DNA of 37,904 bases, taken from positions 12,010 through 49,913 of the forward strand of contig DCHS01000041.1 of assembly GCA_002314875.1 (NCBI GenBank). Direction: 5' to 3'. The stretch is from Prevotellaceae bacterium UBA1746 (GTDB lineage: Bacteria; Bacteroidota; Bacteroidia; Bacteroidales; Bacteroidaceae). The position numbers and the translations under genes were made by a program. Positions 8,409 through 19,600 of the stretch are shown one piece after another (within the stretch, counting starts at the first letter, position 1; each line of letters opens with the position of its first letter). The notes beneath the pieces are model-generated. The model was given only the letters and a program-made list of their open reading frames with translations, ran no database searches and was not told where the DNA came from.

Positions 8409-8566
8409 ACCACAAAAACACGCAAAAGTCTTATCACATTGAATTTTTGTGTTCTTCTGCGTCTTTCGTGTTCAGTTATTCGACCACAGAAGGCACGAAA
8501 ACACACAAAAGAGTTTATTTATCAAGGTTTTCGTGTCCGTCTGTGTCTTTCGTGTTCATTCTAAAC
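8409..8566. repeat. Two imperfect copies of an ACCACA...CTTTCGTGTTC repeat
   Basis: Unit 1 (8409-8482) and unit 2 (8483-8566) both begin ACCACA(A/G)A, contain CACG(C/A)AAAA-like and GTGT-rich tracts, and end CTG(C/T)GTCTTTCGTGTTCA. Each unit is partly self-complementary (CACGAAAACACAC against GTGTCTTTCGTG). Together with the palindrome and promoters, this accounts for the 8281-8678 intergenic region; no gene is seen there. Confidence 0.55.
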
Positions 8567-8620
8567 GAGGTCTTTTTTTATATATAGGAGTGGTGGTTTT
8601 GTGGTTTTTACCGTTTTTGC

Positions 8621-8651
8621 TTTGTGGTTTTGCGAAAAAATGCTATTTTTG
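8621..8651 (+). promoter_or_regulatory. Bacteroidota-type promoter of the 8679 gene
   Basis: -33 TTTG (8621-8624), 19-bp spacer, -7 TATTTTTG (8644-8651). The transcript would begin near 8658, so the GTG at 8624, which would open the downstream long frame, cannot be the start. Confidence 0.75.
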
Positions 8652-8678
8652 CAAAAATTAACCTTAATAATCGAGAAA

Positions 8679-10147
8679 ATGACAAAGAAACTATCTATTT
8701 TTGTATTTTTGTGATTGCTGCCTTTGGTTTGGCGGCCTACACTCCTGATGCAAATGCACAGGCCTTCCTCAAGAAAATGAAGGAAAAGGCTGAGAGCAAA
8801 CTCACCGAAGTCATTACCGGTAAACCCAGTGCGAAACCCGCAGCAGCAGTGACCTCGTCAGCAAATGCCAATGAACACTACAATTTTACAGAAGAAAACC
8901 GACGCCTTTTTGTAGAAGGACTTCTTCCTGTGGACGGTACAAACGAAAAACTTCCTTCTTCAAATCCCGAAAATGCTGCTTCTGCGAAAGCAATGACTTT
9001 TCCTCAAACCTTTGCTGCTGCTCACGGTCTGTTCAAGCCCGAAGAAGCCCTGACTCCTGAAGGCAGAGAAAAGATCATGGCCTCTTACAATTCCACCCTC
9101 GCTGTCCTCGACGGTTTTTCCCGTTATTCCCTTGAAAATTCTATGGCGCAAGGTCAGGCCTCTGGTGATGTTCAGGTCAATGTGAACCAGCAGGGTAATC
9201 AAGCCCTTTTGAATATCTCCAATGAGATCATGGCGAATCTCAAGGCAAAAGGTATCTCTATGGAAAGAGCTACCGAAGCTCAGATGCAAGAAGCCTCTTT
9301 TGAGGTGATGGGCAAGAAACTCGGTATTCCTGTTGCTGATATGCGCAAGATGTCCAAAATGTCTGATAGTCAGGTAGAAGCATATATCAAGACAAATTAT
9401 CCCAAAGCTGAAGAGAGAGCCCGTTCCCTCGGTCTCCTTAAGAATGCACAGCCTACAGGCGCAGAAGGAATGGTAGCCTTTATGGAAATTAAAAATTCCA
9501 TTTTGGATCTTTACACGAAGAAACATGGTTCCTTTGAACAAATGGGTGCTGGTATTGGGACACAGGCTGCTAACATTCAGAACCTGCTCGCAGCCGCCAT
9601 GGCAGGCGATGAAAGCGCTTCTGAAGATTTAGAAGACAGTATGGCAGGTTCAGAACTGGATCGCACTCTTTCTAAACTCAAACGTGAAATTCGTAAGTCT
9701 TGGACGACCTCCGATGCTTTCGCCAAAGTTCTCGCATTAGAAGAGAAATTCGATGCTAATATGGAAGCGTTTGGCAAAACTGATGCCAGCGATACAGCAG
9801 AGCGCTACCCTTCTTGGTACAAGGAAATCCGTCAGGAAGAGAACCGCATCATCTCAGCTTGGAACCTCGAGCAGTTAACTCGCTATAACAAAGTCTTGAA
9901 AGAATATGCTGACAAACTCCAACCCACACTCAAACAGGTTGTCGGTTACGAGGCTCAGATTCAGAAGTTAGGCGCTTCCAAGCATGACTACTTCTACCAT
10001 GATGCTTTGGGCACCGTCAATATGTTCAGTGGTGACCTTATGGAATATCTCAGAACTCCTTACATGATCCTCGATTGTCCTCAGGCTTCCAGCGTTAATG
10101 AGGATGACCATATTGTCCGAGAAGATGAAATAGGTGGCAAGGGCTAA
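8679..10147 (+). CDS. Secreted alpha-helical protein, apparent frameshift in signal peptide
   Basis: From ATG 8679 the frame reads MTKKLSIFVFL and then hits TGA (8712-8714). The long frame picks up at once in the -1 register with VIAAFGLAAYTPDANAQAF, a hydrophobic core and a signal-peptidase-like site. One extra T in either T5 run (8698-8702 or 8706-8710) would join them into a normal signal peptide. The mature part, about 470 residues, is rich in Ala, Glu and Lys, mostly helical, with a basic amphipathic start (FLKKMKEKAESKL) and no motif I recognise. A good terminator follows. The gene is therefore intact except for a one-base slip, which may be a sequencing error, a disabling mutation or homopolymer phase variation. 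Starting at GTG 8711 would leave no charged n-region. Confidence 0.65.
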
Positions 10148-10171
10148 TGCCTTAGGCCTGTTGGTAAATAG

Positions 10172-10199
10172 TCCCCGCAGTACTCTGCGGGGATTTTTT
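10172..10199 (+). terminator. Rho-independent terminator after the helical secreted protein
   Basis: 9-bp GC-rich stem (TCCCCGCAG with CTGCGGGGA, loop TACT) followed by a six-T run. Confidence 0.9.
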
Positions 10200-10200
10200 G

Positions 10201-10290
10201 TATAAGGGGTATAGGGGTGATAAAGTTTATAAGGTTTAAAAGGTTTATAGATATTCTAGCTAATCTAGTTAATCTAGGTCCTCCGGAGAC
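10201..10290. repeat. 9-bp-period array, unit TATAAGGTT grading into TCTAGNTAA
   Basis: Cut every 9 bases from 10201, the sequence reads tataagggg, tataggggt, gataaagtt, tataaggtt, taaaaggtt, tatagatat, tctagctaa, tctagttaa, tctaggtcc, tccggagac. The register holds for ten units although the unit sequence drifts. It begins directly after the terminator. It shares its 9-bp period with the TTCCGG arrays at 21846, 24081 and 26553. Confidence 0.6.
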
Positions 10291-10304
10291 AACTTATGAA
10301 AAAT

Positions 10305-10358
10305 GCGGACATCCTGTGAATTTCACAAGGTGTCCGCTAACTTTTCACAGGCTGTCCG
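10305..10358. repeat. Three copies of TTCACAGGNTGTCCG (one inverted, two direct)
   Basis: An inverted copy (10305-10320) abuts a direct copy (10322-10337), and a second direct copy follows 22 bp later (10344-10358). Copies differ at one to three positions. They lie just upstream of a TACCTTTG box, so they may be operator sites or a dispersed repeat. The rest of the 530-bp gap between 10148 and 10677 holds the other elements listed and no gene. Confidence 0.55.
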
Positions 10359-10379
10359 TTCTGCTTGACACCGCTTTCG

Positions 10380-10387
10380 TACCTTTG
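10380..10387 (+). promoter_or_regulatory. Candidate distal -7 box for the giant surface protein
   Basis: TACCTTTG matches TAnnTTTG. No clear -33 box is found at 19-21 bp; a TTGACA lies only 12 bp upstream. If used, it gives a leader of about 285 nt. Confidence 0.4.
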
Positions 10388-10512
10388 CGGCGGAATACAT
10401 AGAAAACCTATTTGCCCAAGTTTTCTTGTCTGTTTTCTGTAACATAACGTAAAAAATGACCGTTTTTTCACATTATTTGACGTTTTAACACACCTCTTTA
10501 ATATATAATGCG

Positions 10513-10520
10513 TAACTTTG
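10513..10520 (+). promoter_or_regulatory. Candidate proximal -7 box for the giant surface protein
   Basis: TAACTTTG matches TAnnTTTG exactly, without a recognisable -33 box at the normal distance. It would give a leader of about 150 nt carrying the GC hairpin element. Confidence 0.5.
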
Positions 10521-10564
10521 CATGAAATTTGGTATAAAAAAGCATTTTACAAAAAAAACAAGAA

Positions 10565-10605
10565 GAGTCCCCGTTTCGCAAATCGGGGCGTATTCGCCCC
10601 GAGAG
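10565..10605 (+). repeat. GC-rich double-hairpin element, copy 1
   Basis: GAGTCCCCGT, then TCGGGGCG-TATT-CGCCCCGA (10583-10602), ending GAGAG. The central CGGGG can pair with the upstream CCCCG or with the downstream CCCCG, giving two exclusive hairpins. A near-identical copy is at 24160-24201. Confidence 0.6.
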
Positions 10606-10677
10606 AAAACATCACTCCCCTGAGAGAGAATATCAAAATTACGATATAATAAAAATCAAAACTAAATAACAAACATT

Positions 10678-13600
10678 ATGAAAACAAACCGTACATCAAA
10701 GCACTCCTTCATGCTCCAGAGTTGGAAGAGCATGCTGAGAGTCCTGATGCTGTTACTTTTCGTCTGGATGGGCACGACCAGTGCCTTCGCCTATGATGAA
10801 GAAGACAAATTTGTCGCCACACTTGTTGACGGCAGTTTGTCAGCATCTGATCCTACGATTCACATTAGGTTTTGTTACTACGACGATAACTATTTTAATA
10901 GTTATGTTAATAGTGACATCTTAATCCTTGTGAATGATTATTGTATTGGAAGTCTGACAGGTTACAACAAAACCACCTCCACATCCCAAGTTGGATCGAT
11001 GTGTAAATCTGTTAGGAACGATTATACTGTAACAGCCGTTTGGAAAGGCAGTTATAAGGATGATTGTAGTTACTACTCCAATCTTTATCTGACATTTGAT
11101 CAAGCCTATGCTGGCCAGGAATTTAAAATTGAACTCAAGTGTAATTTTGTTCCCAACGGTGACAGTTCTCGTTCGAACAGTGAAAAATTCACTGTTAAAA
11201 TGCCAGCCAATGCCATTGCAGGTAGTGATCCCGTAGTGAAAAGTGTAGGTCCCTATTCGGCTACTTTCCGTGCTGGTCTCAATGCTGCTGCGGAATCAAA
11301 CACCAAGTTGATCACTACCTATACTAATGGTGAAGGGGTTCTTCGACATGTCAATACGAATTGTTATTATAAACTGCCTGTTCCTGAAGCATGGACTCAT
11401 AGTGGAGATGATTTCTACTATAACAACGGTTTAAGTACTTATTACAATAACTTTGATACAAAGGTAACCAAGCTCGATGGCAGAAAACAGCTTGAAGATG
11501 ATATCACTGTGCCTTCTAATTTCAAGGTGACAGAAATGAAAGTTCGTGCCTATGCTGTAAACTATAGTAAAAAGAGCATCGTTTTGGATGGTTGGGATGT
11601 TATTCGCTTGCCGCATTATATTCGCCCTTGTAATATCCAGATCGAAACCAATAATTGGACACGTTCTGTCAATCTCAATTGGAAGACTACTTATATTTAT
11701 AATGATCAACTGAGAGACGTAGGTAAGTGGGTGATTTGTCGTTCTGCTGACGGTAATAACTGGGATGTCCTCAAGATTATCAACTGCAATGGTAAAGACC
11801 AGAACTATAGCCTGCAAGTTCCCAGTGACGAAAGGCTTGAATATGAATTAGCTTATAAATATCGTATTTCCTTTGTTCCTGACGAATGGATCAAAGCTCA
11901 AGGTTCGCTGGAAAATGACAATTTCGAAACTAATTTCTATGCAGACGATCTTTCAGAAGTAGAAAGCGCTGCGTTTAACCGTGAATTCAAGATTAATCTC
12001 CTTACCGAAATTGCGAACAACAAGGTTACCCTTAAATGGGAAACTCCCGCTATCGGTGTCAACAACAAGACCTTCGATATTTATCGCAGCACGGATGAAG
12101 ACTCTATCTATAATGTCGTAGCACATCAAGATGCAGTATTGGGTCAGTCCAAATATTCCTGGAGTGAAGAGTTTACTGATGTTACCAGGACCTATTATTA
12201 CTATGTAGGCATCAAAGACATCATGGGTACGAACTTCACCAGCGGTGATCCTATCGGTGCAACGAGTGATAAGCACACCAAATTCCTTACAATGGATGCG
12301 ACCAAGGGTATTTACGACGGAAGTGTTCGTTTGAAGTGGAGCGTTGAACAAGTTGGCGATCGAAATACCCAGTATCGTGTCTGCCGTCGCGGTTGCGGTG
12401 CACAGGAAGCTGATTCACAGGATGAGTGGACAGAACTCTACACCTGTGCAGGTACTGCCACCAACTATACCTTCACCGACCAGAACGCTACAAACGGCGT
12501 GTTCTACGAGTACAAGGTTGAATCATGGACTCCCATGACCAGTGATCCCACAAAGCGCTTTGGTCTCGAGATGATTACAGACTATGGTTTCCCCACCCAC
12601 TCTGGTCAGGTTTCCGGTACCGTAACTTTCGAAGGCGGTACGGCTGTTGACAGTGTACGCGTCACTCTCAAGCCTGTTTCTGAAGACGGTGAGGACATCA
12701 AGACCTATGCCCTTCGTGTTGATGGCAAGGATGGTGGTCTCGTTTGGGAAACTACCAACGCAAAGATTCAGAAATACTTCGAGAAACAGTGGACGACTCA
12801 GTTCTTTATTAATCCTCAAGAGGATAACAACAAGTATGCAGAAATCCTTGAGATTGGTAATTTTAAATTCTGTACGAGTCAGTATGTTGCGGACAAAGAC
12901 CGATATACCCTTTATGTGATGGATGGTAATGCCCAACATCTCGTATCCGGAGTAACGCTCCCCATCAAAGAATATACCAGTCTGACCTTAGCCTACAACA
13001 ACGGCACACTCAAGATTTACGCGATCAATGATTCCGGTGATATCGACAATCCTATTGTCCAGACTGCTACTGTTGAAGGTCTCACCATGGATCTCGCTAA
13101 AACAAACGGTATCTGTTTCGGTGGTTCCTACAATACAGAGAAGGCCGTTGGTTTCAAGGGCTACCTTGATGATATCCGTGTTTTTGGTACGAAGTGCCTT
13201 AGCGAACGCGAAGTCATGAGTTACTATGACCACATGCTTTCCGGTAAGGAACCCAAGCTCGTGGCTTACTGGCCTATGGACGAAGGTCTTGATGTACAGG
13301 AAGAAGTTTATGACTACTCACTGACAGCAGGTGACCCCAACAACAACCATGCTCGTATCCGTATTGGAAACAGCCTGTTGCAGTCTGGTGTCCTCCCCAG
13401 TGAAAATCTCCTCGCGCTCCGTGCGCTGACGGATGAAAATGGTAACTACACCATTAACGGTATCCCCTACTTCAATGGTGGTAGCACCTACCGCGTGATC
13501 CCTAACAAGGGCATCCACGATTTTGAACCCGCAAGCGTAACCCGCTATTTCTCCAAGGCTGCTACCGTATTCAATGGTACAGACTTCAAGGACAAGAGTT

Positions 13601-16600
13601 CCTTCCCCGTAAGCGGTGTTGTTTATTACGAAGGTACCAACTACCCCGTTGAAGGTGCTAGCATCCTCGTTGACGGTTCTGCCGCTACTCGTGACAACGC
13701 CATCATCACCACGGACACCAACGGTAAGTTCGAAATCAATGTTCCCATTGGTATGCATGCCATTACCATGGATATGGAAGGCCACACCTTCAGCAATGGC
13801 GGTCGTTATCCCGCCGCTGCTGGTCAAAAACATCTCTTCGATCGTGAAGTCACCGGTCTTACCTTCTGGGACAATACCACAGTGACTCTCGCTGGTCGTA
13901 TCGCCGGTGGTGACCATGAATACAAGAAGCCTGTAGGTTTTGACTCTTCTGTCAACAATATCGGTCAGGCTGTCATCACTTTGACCGCCAATGCCAAGTT
14001 GAACGCTCGTCAGGAGGTCAACGGTGCCCATGTGGAATTTGTTGACAACGAAGAAGAGGTTATTTTGAACTGTCCTTCAGACTTTGTCAATAGCCAGGCA
14101 ACTATCGGTGCTGGCACGAAGAGCAATACCATCACCATCAAGACCGATATGTCTTCTGGTGAATTTGCGGTTAAGCTTCCTCCTGTAAATTATACTGTAG
14201 AAAGCATCAAGATTCCTTCTAACGAAAGTATCTCTTTGCTTCAGTCTGGCGTTGTTGAAACGCTTGACATGACAGACCCGCTCATTTATTACACCGATTC
14301 TCTGACAACACAGAAGGATGTGCTTAACTTCCAATATAACAAGAAGTACAACAAGGCATATCATTCAACTCCCTCTCTCGATATCGTTCAGCGTGGTTTC
14401 AATGATGCAAGCCTCAATGTTGCCTACGGTGATACCATCGCTTATTTCATTGCCGAAAAGGACATCCTCAACGAAAAGGGCGAAACAATGCATGCTGAAG
14501 ATAGTATCGAGATCCGACTTGTTACCATAGAAAATGGTGTTCCTAAGTACAAGTTCGGTTATCCTGTCTTTGCAGATCAGTTGAAGCGTTATGAATATGA
14601 CGTTCGCGGTTACGAGATGTACACCAACTATGATGACAAGACCAATATCAAGGTGGATAAGGTTCCTCTCGACAGTGTCATTGTTACCTTCTCCAACGAA
14701 ATGTCATCTGACAATTACATCAAGGTAGAGACCGGTGAACTTGTGAAAGTCGTCGACGGCAAACTATCCCTCGACGAGAACGGTTGCGGTGTCTATGCTT
14801 TTGAAACCGGTTACCCACGTGTTTCCGCACCATACACCCTTAACTGGAATGTCACCTACAGTGTGGCAGGTGTCAACTACAAATGGAAGGCTCCCGGATT
14901 AAAAGATGGTCTGTTCCAAGGCTATGTTCTTGGTCAAAAGACCAACGGTTCAAACTTTGTTACCGCAGGTCCTGACAAACTGGCCATGATCCTTCGTGAC
15001 CCTCCCGGCAGCGCATCAAGTATGACCTGGTCAAAGGGTACTTCACACACCACTAATAATAAGAGAACCGTTACTTGGAATCTAGGTGGCGGTGACAAGG
15101 TTAAATTCAGGACAGGTCATGAATCTTGGGAAGGCGTTGTCGGCGTTCCAGGTGCTATTATGATCAAGAAAATTGAGACATGGATTGAAGGTGATGTCCA
15201 TGCGACTATTGACCATACCTGGACCAATGGCCATAACTACAAGACTACTTACACCACCAATGCTGCCATCAGTACTTCCAGCAACAACAGTTTCGACGGA
15301 ACTCCTGCAGACCTTTATATAGGTCATGGTACCAACTTCCTCTTTGGTGAAGCGCAGGATGTGCAGATTTACAAGAATGAGAGCGGTGAATTTGAAATCG
15401 GTTGTAAAGAAGTAATGACTCTTGGTGAATCCATCGGTACTTACTTTGCTTACACGGAATACTACATTGAGGAAACCCTTATTCCTAACTTTAAGCAGCT
15501 CCGTAATCAGATGATTCTCCCCATGGGTTCTTCTGAAGTTAACGATAAGCCTTATTACCGCTATGTTTCTAAGGTGGAGAAGGATAATTCTCGTTTTGGT
15601 GAGGAAGACGCTTATATCGCTATACCTCCCAGAAAGGAACTTTTAGCGAAGAACGCTCAACCTATTGATAGTGTTAACCACTACAATCAGCAGATCAAAC
15701 GCTGGCAGTCATACATCGCCCAGAATGAGGAAGCGAAGGTGAAGTGTATCAACAACCGCGGTGAGTATCTCGTTGATAACTATTCCGTTTCTTCTGGTGG
15801 TGGTATGTCCTATGCTTACACAACGAGCAATGACACCACGAAGATCGATATTGACCAGCAGAAAGAGTTACTCGAAACAGACTGGACCATCAAGAAGGGT
15901 TTCTTCGGTATTGTAGGTTCACATACCATCAACATTCACAGTTCTAATTCTGTAGATTGGAATGATGATGTTACTGACGGCCATTCAGAGACCTTCTCTT
16001 ATAATCTCAATGTAGGTGGAACAGAGAACGCGCTCTCTATTGACTGCTTCAAGGCTCCGGATAAATTCTCTCGCATCTTTGTCACCCGTGGCGGTCAGAC
16101 CAGTGGTAACTGGGAACCCCAGCGTGTAACGAAGTACTACAAGCCGGGTACGGAAATCATGGCGGAAACCCAGAAGAACTATGTGCCTAAGATTTATTGC
16201 AAGGACGGTGACACAAGAGTCAATGTTCCTACCAATCGTCCTGCGCAGTTCCATCTGCAAGTCGCCAACGAATCTCCCACCGGTTGTACAGGTCTGTTCC
16301 TCTTCCGCTTCTTGCCTGATGGTAATGACGGCGGTTGCGATGTGAAGATTAACGGTGGTGCGTTCATTGGTGGTACGAACTTGTACCTCACCCCTGGCAA
16401 ACCTGTGGATCTTATGGTTGAAGTGCGTTGTCTTGACATGGATGCACGTGACTGTGACCTTAAATTCGTATTGGTGGACACTAGTCAGAGCGACCCCCGT
16501 GGTCCCTACCCTGTTAACAACTGTGTTCAAACAGTACATGTTAGCTTCGTTCCCGGGGCAAGCGACATCAGTCTTGCTATGGATCATCCCATCCTCAACG

Positions 16601-19600
16601 GCGAATCCGACAAGAAGGTTCGTTTCACGGTTTCTGACTACGATCTCAGCCTTGAAAGCATCCGCCACATCGGTATCCAGTACCGTCCTGAAGGTGATGT
16701 GAACTGGCACGAAATCAGCGAGGCGAAGTGGCGCTGCAGTAAACTTGACACCGAAACCGATGGTGAAGTGATTACGGATGCAAGTGTCGAATATATCCTC
16801 AACATGGACGATGCGCTTTCGTTCCCTGACAACACATACTATTTCCGTGCTTACGCTGTGAACCAGTATGGTACTGAAACGCTCTACGGATACAGCGATG
16901 AACTCGTTCTGACAAAGGATGTCCAGGAACCCCTCCAGATGGGTAACTTCTCTCCTGCTAACGGCACCTATTCTTATAATAGTGAGGTTTCCGTTAACTT
17001 TAACGAAGACATCGTTGCTTCTGAGCTCAGTCTGATCAACGGTGATGTAACCCTCCTTGCTGAAACCAATGAAGTGGTAAACAAGCAGCAGCATCCTGTT
17101 TCCTTGAAGTTCGACGGTTCCAACTATGCTCGCTCTGAAGCCAATGTCTACGCTTCTGAAGGCAGCATGACCGTTGACATGTGGGTAAAGGCTGAATCTG
17201 ATGGTAACCTCATGGCTCTCGGTACTGAAAACAACAATATGGCATTTGGTATCGATGAGGGTAAACTCTACGCTCACATCGGTAACCAGACTGTCATGAG
17301 CGATGTGGATATGCCGCTCAACGACTGGGTATTCCTCTCCATGAACCTCAACCGTGATAATCCTGATGAGGCTCGTCTGAATGTTACTTGCGCAACGACC
17401 AAGGACAACGCAGTAATCAAACTCATCAATAACGCTGAGATTTTTGAAAGCTTCAATACCAGTGCAAACATCTACTTTGGTCGCAGTTTCAAGGGTTACA
17501 TGCATGATGTCACTGTTTGGGATACTTCTCGCTCATGGGAAGTTGCCAACAGTGAAAAGTGGGCAGAAAAGAACCAGTTCACCACGCACCTCGTTGCTTA
17601 CTGGCCGTTTACTGATGGTCACGGCACGATTGCTGAAGAAAAGGTTAGTGCATACAACCTCGTTCTTTCTGACGCTAACTCTTGGGCTTTGCAGAGCGAA
17701 AACTACGCTCTCCGCCTCGACAAGGAAAACTACGCATTGGTTAACGCTGCAATGGTGGGTTCTGACGATAACACCGACTACCTCGTTCAGATGTGGTTCC
17801 GTGCTGACAAGAACAATACCGAAGATGCTGAAATCTTCAGCCTTGGCAACGACAAGACCAGCGTTTGCATTTCCGGTACTGACGGTAGCCTTACTTTCAA
17901 GAGCAACTCCATTGGCAACATTGATTCTGAAAGCATCACCACCGATGACTTGCGTGATGAAAAGTGGCACCATATCTCTATGCAGGTTCGCAAGAGCCAG
18001 AACGCTAACGCCGTGATTTATCTCGACGGTGAAAGAATGACGCAGATGTCGGCTTCCAAGGTTGCCAACCTTGATCAGGATCTCACCCTCGGTAAGAATT
18101 TCGCAGGTTATTTCGACGATGTTCGTATCTGGAAGGGTTACTACTCTTCTGACATCATCAGCGATTCCCGCTATGTTCGTCTGAATGCTGAAAGCAGCGA
18201 AGTCGGCGGTTACTACCCGATGGAAGAAAGCACTCTCGGCGATGGCAATCAGCTCGTAATGTCCGGCACACTCAAGAACATGGGTGTTGTTGAGAATACT
18301 CCCGACATGACCATCTGGACCGGTGAGGGCAATGCTGCTGTCAAGGTTAACGCTGACAACCTCCTCAGCACGGAAATTGCTCCTCAGCAGAAGGATGCTC
18401 CTGTTCTCAGAGACGTGAAGTTCAATCTCGTGACGAGCGAACGCAAGGTTCTCCTCGACATTACGGAAGATCCCGCTAAGATTGAAGGTTGCAAACTCTT
18501 TGCTAAGGTGAAGAATGTGAAGGATAAGGCTGGTAACGTGGCTGAAACCGTCGCATGGTCATTCACCGTTGATCATCGCTTCGTTGAATGGCTCAACCAG
18601 GGCATCTCTGCTATGATTGACAAGACTTACGATGCTTCTGATGTTCATACCTTCGCTGCTGTTCGCAACAATACCGGTAACGAGCAGAACTGGACCTTGA
18701 GCGGTTGTCCCGATTGGATGGAACCCTCTGCTACCAGCGGTGTCTTGGGTGCTAACGAAGAATTCTCATTCGACTTTGTCATCAAGGACAATATCGGCAT
18801 CGGTACACACGCAGGTAACATCTACCTTGTTGAAAGCAATGGCATCAGCCACAAGTTGCCTTACAACATCGTCGTAATGAAGGATGTTCCTGAATGGGCT
18901 GTCAATGGTTCTTCTTACAAGAACTCTATGAATATCTATGGTGTGGTTGTAAAGGCTAATGTTGTTCAGGAAAATCCCAACAGCATTATCGCGGCCTTCG
19001 ATGCGAAAGACAATTGCGTTGGTGTGGCTCAGCCTGCTTACTACCCCCGTTATGATGCTTACTATATCGTGATGACGATTTACGGAAACGAGAAACAAGA
19101 AACTCCGCTCCGATTCCGTTACTACGATGCAAGTACGGGTACCATCCATCCTGACGTGTATTGTCCTCACGAGGTTGGCTTCGTTCCTGACTCAGTAGTT
19201 GGTAGTATGAAGCAACCGTTCGAGTGGTATCCTACCAACAAGATTGAACAGAAAGTTCCTATCGCATACGGATGGAGCTGGATTTCCTTCAACGTTCTTT
19301 TGGATGGCGAAGGCGCTGCTACCGAAAAGGTATTCGACAACACTGCTGTCGAAGAGGAATATGGTTGGAACCAGTTCAACGAAGTGGTTAACGAAGACCA
19401 GGTTGCTGTTTACGAAGACGGTGCTTGGTATGGTGACCTCAAGACCATCAAGAATGGTACGATGTACAAGGTGAACTCAAATAATGCCTTCCCCATCGTC
19501 AAGGTCGGTCTCCCCATGTCTGAACAGAGACAGGAGATTCCTATCCATAATGGTTGGAACTGGCTGGGTGCTAATGTCACCAACGAAATGACACTTACTC

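Noticed and set aside
8624..8680. GTG 8624 as start of the helical secreted protein
   Set aside because: The codon lies in the -33 box of a well-formed promoter, the transcript would start downstream of it, and the resulting N-terminus does not look like a signal peptide.
10565..10605. GC hairpin as a transcription attenuator
   Set aside because: There is no T-run after the second hairpin, and the second copy in the window lies upstream of a promoter, so the element is more likely a dispersed repeat.
15985..17505. 506-codon open frame antisense to the giant surface protein gene
   Set aside because: It is a shadow of the codon bias of the sense gene (many GGT, GAC and AAC codons). It has no promoter, no signal and no recognisable domain, and the sense frame continues across it with clear LamG and Big_5 motifs.
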